Source: Baffinella frigidus
Lineage: Eukaryota; Cryptophyceae; Cryptomonadales; Baffinellaceae
Direction of reading: 5' to 3'
Assembly (NCBI GenBank): GCA_026770585.1
Contig: MU646786.1
Coordinates: forward strand, 302,703 to 314,835
DNA: 12,133 nucleotides
A model generated the notes under the pieces. It made no database searches, had not been told where the DNA came from, and saw only the letters and a program-made list of their open reading frames with translations. This document shows positions 1 to 7,289 of the stretch, piece by piece; positions within the stretch are counted from its first letter, which is position 1, and the number at the start of each line of letters is the position of its first letter. Both the position numbers and the translations under genes were made by a program.

Positions 1-87
1 GGGGGGGGGGGGGGGCAATAAAGAAGAAGAACAACAAGGGAGAACCACCACCACCAGGATTTTGTCAACATTTGGGGGAGGGTCCAC
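1..87. other. Window edge: poly-G run and start of a further proA intron
   Basis: The first 15 bases are G, then a purine-rich stretch and (CCA)n. On the minus strand this is the start of proA intron 5. The poly-G may be a real tract or a contig-end artefact; no gene was seen. Confidence 0.5.
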
Positions 88-139
88 CTTTGGCGATCTC
101 CTTGTGGATCTGGATTTCGTTGATCGGGTCCTTGAGGCC
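88..139 (-). CDS. proA: proA exon 5
   Basis: Seventeen codons plus one base, GLKDPINEIQIHKEIAK, after the acceptor cttgcccaccccgcag (AG at 141-140). The likely donor is AAAG|gtggac (87-86), giving a phase-1 intron that continues off the left edge. It matches the 'MEDPIGRVLRRTELADG' region of the family. Confidence 0.75.
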
Positions 140-3100
140 CTGCGGGGTGGGCAAGACAGTCACAATCAGGGATAAGGGAGTCACTGCCAGGGACAAGGCA
201 GTCACAGCCAGGGACATGGCAGTCAAAATCAGGGACACGACAGTCAGTTCCAGGGACACGACAGTCACAGTCAGGGGCAACACAGTCACATCCAGGGACA
301 GGGAGTCACTTGCTGGGACAAGGCAGTCGCCGCGGGGGACAAGAGAGTCACAGTCAGGGACGAGACAGTCACTGCGGGAGGCAAGACAGTCGCTGCGAGG
401 GACAAGACAGTCAGCGCCTTTGATCGTGTCCGTGATCGCGTCCTGATTCACGGTATTGGGGGTGTGCCTTGAGGTCGCGAACGCCCGTGATGGTGTCCAT
501 GAGCTTCGCGCCCCCGAACTTGCTCCATCTCACATTCTAGGCACTGGAGCCATTTCCTACTTTTCCTACTTTTAAAATACCAGGATTTGTACCGGAAGTC
601 CTGTAGATGGACGCTGCTGCGAAATATAATCTATATTTAGGTGGTTGTGTCCTGATTCGTGGTACGGGGGGGTGTATGCCTTGAGGTCGCGAACGCCCGT
701 GATGGTGTCCATGAGCTTGGCGCCCCCGAACTTGAGCCGCGCCTGCATCACGTACGTACCCCGTTTTCAGATGCGAAATATGTTACCCCGTTTACACATG
801 CGCAACATGTCACCCCGTTTACACATGGGCAACATTTTTTTGTCACGTCCATCAGGTCCATACCCCGTTTACAGATGCGCAATATGTTGGGCGACACGAG
901 GGGGCTCAAGCGGCATGCCAAGACCGATTTTTTTCGACGACCTGGCCGAAATTTTGGATCAACCCCTAGGAATCCTAGGAATAGGGGGTCCTAGGAATAG
1001 GCTAGCCACTCAGCTAGATAGAACGCCTTCGCCCCGCACCCTGGAGACCCATCAGGCCAGCTCTGCGTGCGTTACTGCGGTCTCCTCAAAATGAGAAGAC
1101 CGGACGTTGATTCCCCGGACATGCGGAACACACCCGTCAACGTTTGGTGTGGAAACAATCAGGCAACCCGACTGAGGAAGAGCAAGAAGTCCCTCCGGTT
1201 CCAGAGGCCGTGAAAAGAGCTAGCTCTTTCACGTCTTGCCTGGAGGAGGGGCCCGGAGACACCCGCCTCACGAGACTCCCATGATTCAGATTTTCTGAAT
1301 CGGTTCCAGAGGCCGTGAAAAGAGCTAGCTCTGTCTGAATCATGGGAGTCTCTTGCCTGGAGGGGCCCGGAGACACCCGCCTCAATCTCCTACACCCTCA
1401 CCTCTGACCCCTACACGCTACACGCTACACGCTAACCTCTGACCCCTACACGCTCCACGCTCCACGCTCCACGCTCCACGCTCCACGCTCCACCCTAACC
1501 CCTATCCCGAACCACGAACAAGCGGGGCGGGGTGCAGGGTTCGGGGGTCAGGGTTCAGGCTCGTAACCTGGAGGGGCCCGGCGACGCCCGCCTCGGGCTT
1601 GGCGGCCGCCTCGCAGTCCAGCTTGTTCGCCGCCTCGATGTCCTTCTGCGCGTTGCTCAGCGCGGCCGCCTGCCAAAAGTTGACGGCTCAGTACGTGGGA
1701 TCGTCGACTTATGACAGGGAGAGGCCGTAGTTGGTACCGACACGGCGTTGTAAAATACATGTAGAGGAGGAAGTGCAGCACGCGCTAAACGTTCGCGCGA
1801 AGGTTGGAGCCTCGGCGTCCTTCTGCGCGTTGGTCAGCGCGGCCGCCTAGTGCAGGGGTTAGGGGTTAGGTGAAGGGGTTAGGTGTAGGGGTTAGGTGTA
1901 GGGGTCAGGTGTAGGGGTTAGGTGTAGGGGTTAGGGGGTTAGGTGTAGGGGTTAGGGGGTAGGGGTTGAGGGGGTCGGGACAGAGAAAGGTGCGTTTATT
2001 ACGGGTCGAACCCAACAGGGCCACCACCCACTTAGCAGCGAGTGAAGACCGTTTCGTCTTGAATTCAAGGCGAAATTCCGGTTAGGTTCCAGGGCAATGG
2101 ATAAGATTCTAGTACAAATCGTGTAGATGGACCGTATCCGTGAAGCCCCCGGTGGCTGCTGAGTGGAACGCCAAAACATCAGCCATACACAACCGGGTGA
2201 GCGCCTGCCATGCTCCAGCGGTGCCTGAGTAAATCCGGGCTTGCCATACAGGAGTAAATCCGGGCTTGCCATACAATCCACGCCAGAGTGTTGGAAGGGG
2301 TCGCCAAAAGTCAATTCCTCCGTCCTCCAAAGAACAGGGGGGATGTTAACTTTTGGCGTTGCCGAACGCTAACTTTGGCGTTCCCAAAGCGGTCTACCCC
2401 CTCCAGAAATCTGGCGTGGATACATGTAGCGCAGGAACTTCAGCACTAGACGTGAGTGCCAAGTTTGCTGTAGCCACACGGTGGGTTTCGAAGCATTGCG
2501 AACGAAAATCCAGTCGAAACGTCGGTCAATGGAATGTCGTTGTACCCGAATCCAAAAATTATTACCAAGAAACCAAATTCATAGGCTAACGTCCTGAAAA
2601 CTGGGTAGTTAAGCCTACGGTGTTACCTACGGTAGGCCGTAGGGGCCTAGGCGGGGTCCTACGAAACATTAGGTCCTAGGAGCCCTACGGCCTACCGTAG
2701 GCAATACCGCAGGCCTAACTACCCGGTTTTCAGGACGTTACCCTATTAAAATGGACCGTTCTGCGAAGCCCACTGTGCGAAGCAGGAACGTTGGCACCGA
2801 GGGTTTTATCTTCGTATACGTTGTACACTCGGTGATATATGACTCTGGGTAGGTGACTCTCTAGAGCATCTTTCTGCTCTCGCGTGTCGCCTCCCAGAGC
2901 CCCATGGTGCTTGGGCTCGTGCCCCGGTGGATGTGATGAATAAAAATCCGTTGAGCCAACCAACCCTGATCTATCACCGCTGAAGTAAGGGAACGGTGGT
3001 GTCCCAGAAAAGGGCTGCAGTGGAAGTAGGCTGATATAGCATAGCCTTGATATAGCACGAGCCCTTTTGTAGTACGGCGGGCTAACGTCCCGTCGGGCAA

Positions 3101-3897
3101 AATCCTTAGGGCTGCCAATATCCTAATCAAGCATTAGTAATGTAGCATGAAGCATGACCGCCCGGGCATGCTGCATGAAGCCTACCACCGTTCCTGGATG
3201 TATGCAGCTCGCAGGATCCTGTATAGTCGATGCATGTATATCTCATGAACTCCTTTTCTGGAACCAACACGACCCCCTCCCCCCCTGATACCAGGGGTCG
3301 CATTGCATTGAAAACGTTTCAGCGGGTTGATTTCGTTGATTTCGTGTTCATTAAACAGGATTGTCGGTGTCAGCCCGTGCCGTCCCCAAGCTAGGACCGG
3401 GTCAGCCTTGCTTCCCAAATAGAGCATTGGGCTCCGGGGCTGGAGAAGAGATTTCTCGCAGTCAGCCATACGCGGGGTTTCCGGTCTGGTTCGCTTGTAT
3501 CAAAAAGGGGGTAGGCACGTACGTTCGGCGACAAGAGGAGACAGGAGATGGTGATGGGGGGCCGAGGGGGGCGGGCAAGGTTACCACGCGCTCGAGTGCG
3601 TCATTGCGATCCTCGTTCGGCAGCGCCGCCAGCTTCCGGGCGCTCTCCCTCGCCTGCCAGCACGCGCCCCGGCTCAGTTCCCCCCCTTGACCCGCGTGGT
3701 GCCGGGGGCACCCCCTCGTTGCAATCGACGTGCATCATGCACCACCCAGGGTGTCGAGCGTTCGGGATCCGCACCTTGCGGGCGGCCTCCCACACGCCGG
3801 AGGTGGAGTTGGCGCGGGAGAGCGCGGGGCGGGTGACGGGGCGGGCGACGAGGCCGAGGACGGACGAGGTGCGCATCGCTAGAATGCGGGGCCCCAT
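88..3897 (-). CDS. proA: ProA: glutamate-5-semialdehyde dehydrogenase (gamma-glutamyl phosphate reductase), five 5' exons, 3' end outside window
   Basis: Seen: joining minus-strand blocks 3897-3775, 3653-3585, 1669-1568, 742-680 and 139-88 gives 136 codons plus one base with no stop. Known: ProA reduces gamma-glutamyl phosphate to glutamate-5-semialdehyde with NADPH, the second step of proline synthesis. Family-like blocks in order are WEAARKARESARKLAALP, ALERVAAALSNAQKDIEAAN, EAGVAGPLQARLKFGGAKL and GVRDLKGLKDPINEIQIHKE; the last aligns without a gap to the bacterial 'IRQLANMEDPIGRVLRRTEL' region. Only about the first quarter to third of the enzyme (about 417 residues in E. coli) is present; the catalytic Cys region would lie left of the window. 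The leader is too short to hold a glutamate 5-kinase domain, so this looks like a separate ProA, not a fused P5CS. Introns are 121, 1915, 825 and 540 bases; the last needs a GC donor. A proA-like domain of a differently spliced P5CS is less likely. Confidence 0.88.
155..413. repeat. 21-bp minisatellite in proA intron 4
   Basis: About twelve degenerate copies of a 21-bp unit built around CAGGGACAAGRCAGTCAC. Because 21 is a multiple of 3 and the unit lacks stops in several frames, it creates spurious open frames on both strands. One indel near 300 shifts the register. Confidence 0.85.
468..522 (-). pseudogene. Copy of proA exon 4 3' edge with its GC donor
   Basis: Starts at CAAGTTCGGGGGCGC and ends CTCAAG|gcacac. 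Over 54 exonic bases it differs from exon 4 (680-742) by one synonymous change (GCC to GCG, Ala). The copied intron start next to it has diverged much more (gcacacccccaataccg versus gcatacacccccccgtacc). It lacks the first three codons and the exon 4 acceptor. It could be a relic or an alternative exon. Confidence 0.8.
680..742 (-). CDS. proA: proA exon 4, ending at a GC donor
   Basis: Twenty-one codons, ARLKFGGAKLMDTITGVRDL then K. The acceptor is gtgatgcag (AG at 744-743). The exon ends CTCAAG followed by gcatac, so the donor is GC rather than GT. Reading into exon 5 from this point gives an ungapped match to ProA (GVRDLK-GLKDPIN), which supports the boundary. A near-identical partial copy lies at 468-522. 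Confidence 0.82.
758..889. repeat. 27-bp tandem repeat in proA intron 3
   Basis: Four copies of ACCCCGTTTACACATGCGCA plus about seven bases start at 758, 785, 812 and 862; the first three are exactly 27 apart. The array lies just upstream, on the minus strand, of the exon 4 acceptor. Confidence 0.8.
960..1010. repeat. CCTAGGAAT short repeat
   Basis: CCTAGGAA occurs three times within 45 bases (aaccccTAGGAATcctaggaat and again after ggggt). No coding signal was seen in 900-1190 on either strand. Confidence 0.5.
1240..1269 (-). pseudogene. Second copy of proA exon 3 3' edge with GC donor
   Basis: Minus strand reads EAGVSGPLLQ then |gcaaga. Compared with exon 3 (EAGVAGPLQ) it has Ala to Ser and one inserted CTC codon, both in frame. 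The donor is GC in a CAG|gcaag context, the usual context for functional GC donors. Confidence 0.7.
1357..1383 (-). pseudogene. First copy of proA exon 3 3' edge with GC donor
   Basis: Minus strand reads EAGVSGPLQ then |gcaaga. Relative to exon 3 it has one synonymous change (GGC to GGT) and one replacement (GCC to TCC). Like the other copy, it has gcaaga where exon 3 has gttacg. Confidence 0.7.
1395..1495. repeat. Heptamer minisatellite CTCCACG/CTACACG
   Basis: Tandem 7-bp units (ctacacg, then ctccacg about seven times) lie inside proA intron 3. It is one of several heptamer arrays in the window. Confidence 0.8.
1568..1669 (-). CDS. proA: proA exon 3
   Basis: Thirty-four codons, AAALSNAQKDIEAANKLDCE through EAGVAGPLQ, matching the ProA segment 'ADELEAQSEIILNANAQDV...GLSKPLL'. 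The acceptor is caacttttggcag and the donor CAG|gttacg. Its 3' edge is copied twice downstream (1357-1383, 1240-1269) and its 5' edge once upstream (1810-1846). Confidence 0.85.
1810..1846 (-). pseudogene. Copy of proA exon 3 5' edge with acceptor
   Basis: After ctgcactag, the minus strand reads AAALTNAQKDAEA, versus AAALSNAQKDIEA in exon 3. Homology ends after GAGGC. It lies 177 bases upstream of the real exon 3 start in intron 2. It has an AG acceptor but no matching donor nearby, so it is probably a partial duplication. Confidence 0.75.
1853..1975. repeat. 13-bp telomere-like repeat GGGGTTAGGTGTA
   Basis: Roughly eight degenerate copies of GGGGTTAGGTGTA, each containing GGGTTAG. It sits inside proA intron 2 just upstream (minus strand) of the exon 3 acceptor-edge copy. 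Confidence 0.8.
2029..2166. mobile_element. MITE-like element, family D, copy 1
   Basis: The ends are CCACTTAGCAGC and GCTGCTGAGTGG, a 12-base inverted repeat with one mismatch, giving a 138-base non-coding element. Its right 97 bases (2070-2166) recur inverted at 8791-8887. No clear target duplication was seen, so the transposon assignment is tentative. Confidence 0.55.
2226..2275. repeat. Short tandem duplication
   Basis: Two adjacent copies of GAGTAAATCCGGGCTTGCCA(TACA), about 25 bases each, in proA intron 2. Confidence 0.8.
2581..2746. mobile_element. Foldback MITE-like element, family B, copy 1
   Basis: A 166-base element with long inverted arms. The left arm runs from ataggctaacgtcctgaaaa; the right arm is its near-complement ending ttttcaggacgttaccctat. 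Similarity extends through about 60 bases (cctacggtaggccgtaggg against ccctacggcctaccgtagg). A related longer copy is at 8283-8483. It is non-coding and sits in proA intron 2. Confidence 0.8.
2808..2882. repeat. Dispersed 75-base repeat, copy 1
   Basis: Begins ATCTTCGTATACGTTGTA and continues through ATATATGACTCTGGGTAGGT and gactctctagagc. It recurs in the same orientation at 9628-9704 in SLD5 intron 5. No function is recognised. Confidence 0.75.
2883..3584. other. 5' part of proA intron 2, no gene recognised
   Basis: The short open frames here show no family similarity and no codon-like pattern. A tandem GCATGAAGCATGA-type motif is visible at 3145-3180, and a C-run near 3275. On the minus strand the intron starts with the donor gtaacc at 3584. 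Confidence 0.55.
3585..3653 (-). CDS. proA: proA exon 2
   Basis: Twenty-three codons, ARESARKLAALPNEDRNDAL then ERV, matching the N-terminal helix region of ProA. The acceptor is gctggcag (AG at 3655-3654) and the donor GTG|gtaacc. Both introns are phase 0, so the join to exon 3 reads ERV-AAAL, parallel to EKI-ADEL in bacterial ProA. Confidence 0.85.
3775..3897 (-). CDS. proA: proA exon 1: start codon and presequence-like leader
   Basis: Forty-one codons from ATG at 3897-3895 to the donor AAG|gtgcgg (3774-3773). The start has A at -3 and G at +4. A second in-frame ATG at 3876 has a weaker context and would remove seven residues. The leader (MRTSSVLGLVARPVTRPALS and on) is rich in Arg, Ser, Ala and Val and has no Asp or Glu until the conserved WEAARK, as in mitochondrial or plastid targeting peptides; targeting is inferred. 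The frame stays open upstream to 4023, but that stretch shows no family similarity. Confidence 0.8.
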
Positions 3898-4587
3898 GAT
3901 GTTGAGAAGGACAGAGGGTAAGTTCCTGACGATTCCCTGACGGTACAGGGATTTTTGGGGGAGTTGTGCGCCCCCCTCGAGGCAACCATGGGCAAATCGA
4001 TGGTTTCGAAAGTCAACTCCCACACAAATCTACCCGGATTCCGGTCGCCTCTTGCACCTTTGTGGAAGATTGACTTAAGATTTGTCCCTGGGCTGTCTCC
4101 AGGCGGCCTCTGGTTTCTTCTCTGGTTCCTTATCTGGCCCCGACTCGTGAGGTGAAATCGAGGAGTAGTCATTTCCTGCGGCCAGAGCGTCGAAATCGAC
4201 GCTTCGCCCCTGGGAAATGGCTCAGGGGTCGGCTCAGGTTCATTATTGAGGAAGTTGACTTTTGGCCAAAAGTAACTTGGCCACTTTTGATAGTCAACTT
4301 TTCGCAGAAGCGCGGGAAGGAGAGGTTCGGAAGAGCTCGGCTGATCATCGCGCGGGGGAGCTGGTTGCTTGGCGTTTTTGCAACGCACGGACGCGCACAC
4401 TTGCCACCCGCCGCGCCTTCACAGACGCGTGCGCTTGTTTGGAGAGGAGAGTGGACGCAGGACGAGGCCGCGCACTCTCTGGAGTTGCAGGGGAGCGCTG
4501 AAGGGCGGGCAGAAGGAGCGGTGAGAGGGCAGAGAGAGGAGGGAGGGGCTGGAGAGAGGAGGGGGAGGATACGCACCGAGAGACACG
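3898..4587. promoter_or_regulatory. Divergent intergenic region (likely bidirectional promoter) between proA and SLD5
   Basis: The two start codons face away from each other across 690 bases. No convincing TATA box was seen. The SLD5 side (about 4440-4585) is strongly purine-rich, probably 5' UTR. The middle holds palindromes: GCGTCGAAATCGACGC at 4187-4202 and an imperfect one centred on TTTTGGCCAAAA at about 4254-4278. The word GTCAACTTTT recurs here and beside several acceptors in both genes. An untranslated exon in this gap cannot be excluded. The promoter role is inferred from gene orientation only. Confidence 0.55.
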
Positions 4588-4712
4588 ATGGCGGATCCCT
4601 TCAACTTGGACGGGGCCATTTACGGGCAAGCGGGCGAGGAGGAGGAGGAGAGCGTGGTGGACCAGCTGAAGCGGGTGTGGAAGAACGAGCGATGCGCGCC
4701 CAACCTCCTCCA
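4588..4712 (+). CDS. SLD5: SLD5 exon 1
   Basis: Starts ATGG with A at -3, a good initiation context. It encodes MADPFNLDGAIYGQ, an acidic GEEEEES stretch and DQLKRVWKNERCAPNLLQ. It ends CTCCA|gtacgc in phase 2; exon 2 starts GTACGAA, restoring Q-Y-E. Open-frame continuation past 4712 is intron. Confidence 0.9.
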
Positions 4713-7258
4713 GTACGCCCCCCTCTCTCCGCACACACGGCTTCGTTCGTGCGTTGTTGCTGCGCATGCTCGCCCGGTCCATCCGCGTCTCGTGGCGCGA
4801 AGAGCTGTGCTGCCAGCCCTCGATACGGGAAGGCGGGCAGCGTTGCAAGCGACGGCCGTGCTGCGCCACACCCACAACCCCTCTCGCAGATTCGAGCAGG
4901 ATCGAGTCGAACTCCGCCATGGCGCCCGTGCTAACCCCTAAGAAAAGGCGGTAGCGCGGTGTGCAGAGAAGTTCGCCGCCGAAATAGTGCAAAGCAACGG
5001 TTTTGTACCACCACTAGCCACCCTAAACCCTCCCCCTCCCCCTACCCCTACCGCCCCGCTTGCGGACATGTCTCCCACCTGCCCTCTTAGTGGCCGCAAA
5101 TCCCCTTTTTCGATCCCCGTGACTTGTACTGGGGGTCGTCGGAATCCGGCGACCTGCGGTACAAAATAGGAGTCGAGAAAAAGAGGATCTTTCCCCACTC
5201 TGAGGGCTGGTGGTCCGAGCGAGTGAATCAGATCCCGACTCCTAACGTTTTTGAGGAGGCACTGCCCCCCTGTACGTCCTGAGGCGGGCCTATCCATCCC
5301 GAGGCGGGCCTATCCATCCCGAGGCGGGTCTATCTATCCCGAGGCGGGTCTATCTATCCCGAGGCGGGCCTATCGCGTGAACTTACGCGCGAGCAACAAC
5401 TTTTGCAGGTACGAAAAGGAGTTGGTAGATATGGTGAAGGAGGCGCTGGACCAGCAGCAAGATTACGTCGACAGCATGCGCAAGGTTATGAGCCCATCCC
5501 GCACGTTACGAGCCTCGCGTTAACCTCGTTCGTGGCGCAAGGTCAACCCTAGAAGATGTGCCGAAAGCTGGCGCACCTGAATTTCATGGGGGGGGGGTCA
5601 AAATTCACCTGTGAAATTTCGGGGGGGGGGGGACTCTATCTACGAGCCCAAATTGAAGTGGGACAGAGCTAGAAATCGGCGAGACCGAAACAGCCTTTGA
5701 GACAGAGCTGGAAGGTTAACATTATGAAAAACTACTGACAAACAATATTAACGACATTCCCGCTAAAGTTTTAGATAACTATTGATCAATACCACGAGGT
5801 CACAATTCGAGCTGTGATTTTTAAGAGCGTTGTTATAAAAAATATCGGCATAGGGCTGAGCAGCAGGGCTACGTCGATAGCATGTGCAAGGTTATGAGCC
5901 CGCCACACGTTATGAGGCTCGCGGGGTTATGAGCCCCCCACACGTTATGAGCCCACTCGTGTCCGTGATCGCGTCCGATTTCATGGTACGGGGTGTGTAC
6001 CTTGCGGTCGTGCGCCCGTGATCGTGTCCGTATGCAAGGTTATGAGCCCGCCACACGTTATGAGGCTCCCGTCGCAAGGTCGCGACTCTCATTCGCAGCT
6101 GTTGACTAACCAGGAATTTCGTCCGCAGAAAATGTTGACTAATCAGGAATTTCGTTCGCAGAGAATGTTGACTAATCTGGATCCTCGTTAAACGAGGCTC
6201 GTTTGCAGAAAATGTTGACTAATGCAAAATCCCGTGACTGGTACCACGGTCGAACGTGACCAGCAGCAGGAGTGTGTTGACTAATCAGAATTTCGTTCGC
6301 AGAAAATGTTGACTAATCAGGAATTTCGTTCGCAGACCATGTTGACTGACCACACAGAGGGCTACGAAGGGATTTTCGGGCACTCAGTGCCCGAGTTTCC
6401 GGTACATTATCCGTAGGAACCCCCCTATGTCCCTACGGGTTGCCTACCGTAGGGTCCTAGGTCTTATCGCTTAGGGGTTATTCAAAATCCCTGCGAAGTC
6501 TGCTGTGTGGTCAGCACGCTCGTTCGCAGAGAAGGTTGACTAATCAGGATGGCCGTTCGCAGATAATTTTGACTAATCAGGATCCTCGTTCGCAGAGAAG
6601 GTTGACTAATCACTACTGGAAAGCCCCAGGGGAAGTGTCAAAAAGTAGCGGACACTCTGGTGTCCGCTTTTTTGGAGCCATTTTCTCCTCAAAAGGCAAC
6701 TTCTACCCCAGGACGTGACCAAAAATCGTCAAAAGGTAACTTACAAGTACTTTTAGAGTCGTATCCAAGAATTTGAGACTTCCCCTGTGGCTTTGCAGTA
6801 GCAGGACGCTCGCTCGCAGAAAATGTTGACTAATCTGGATCCTCGTTCGCAGACGATGACGGACGAGACGATGATCTTCATGCTCAAGCTCCTCGAGCTT
6901 GAGGTCCCCCCCCTCCCGAGTGGCTATACGTCTCGATGTAGTGAATTCACTGTAAAATCAGTGAATTAGTACCAACATTGGGCCTGGTCAAACTGCCCAG
7001 ACGTATAGCCACTAGACCCCAGACCCTAAATCCTGAACCCTGAACCCTGCAGCTGAGACCCCCACCCTCCCTCCTGTCCGGTGGAGGTTGGTGCCTCGTG
7101 CACCAAACGGTCTGCGTGTTCTCACCAGTAGAGAACCTCCAGATGGATCCCTGGACACATGCTTCTCGAGGTCCCCCCCCGAGAGAGAGAGAGAGAGAGG
7201 GGGAGAGAGAGAGAGTGAGGGAGAGAGAGAGAGAGGGTGAGGGAGAGAGAGAGTGAGG

Positions 7259-7289
<31 letters not shown>

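Larger units (their letters stand above)
1194..1384. repeat. Direct duplication carrying proA exon 3 donor edge, with nested inverted repeat
   Basis: Segments 1194-1270 and 1301-1384 share CGGTTCCAGAGGCCGTGAAA, agagctagctct and the exon-edge block TTGCCTGGAGG...CACCCGCCTCA. A 19-base inverted repeat (1270-1288 gagactcccatgattcaga; its complement near 1332-1350) straddles the second copy and could form a hairpin. Confidence 0.75.
6102..6852 (+). repeat. 33-bp branch-site/acceptor repeat array in SLD5 intron 2
   Basis: Units start at TTGACTAAT-like words at 6102, 6135, 6168, 6215, 6277, 6309, 6342 (degenerate), 6536, 6569, 6602 and 6826. A typical unit is TTGACTAATCAGGAATTTCG, then ttcgcagaaaatg. 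Spacing is 33 or 32 where uninterrupted. Each unit has a CTAAT/CTAAC word about 20 bases before a CAG, resembling a complete U2-type 3' splice signal. The last unit provides the presumed exon 3 acceptor. Confidence 0.85.

Noticed and set aside
155-413. CRISPR-like array
   Set aside because: The 21-bp units are contiguous with no unique spacers, and the genes are intron-containing and eukaryotic.
65-451. Overlapping open frames of about 125 codons on both strands
   Set aside because: They are produced by the 21-bp minisatellite; the only coding part supported by homology is minus-strand 139-88.
4152-4934. Plus-strand 260-codon frame across the SLD5 start
   Set aside because: It is in a different frame from the homologous SLD5 exon 1, lies in purine-rich leader and intron, and is Arg/Gly/Ala low-complexity.
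4345-4992. Minus-strand 215-codon frame including MAEFDSILLESARG
   Set aside because: It runs antisense through SLD5 exon 1 and GC-rich 5' sequence; beyond 14 residues it has no protein-like pattern and no recognised homology.
5251-5523. Plus-strand frame joining the 20-bp repeat to SLD5 exon 2
   Set aside because: The repeat part is a minisatellite in intron 1; only 5409-5484 is supported by homology and splice sites.
6640-6673. Stem-loop followed by a T run, like a bacterial terminator
   Set aside because: It is the inner palindrome of a MITE-like element within a eukaryotic intron.
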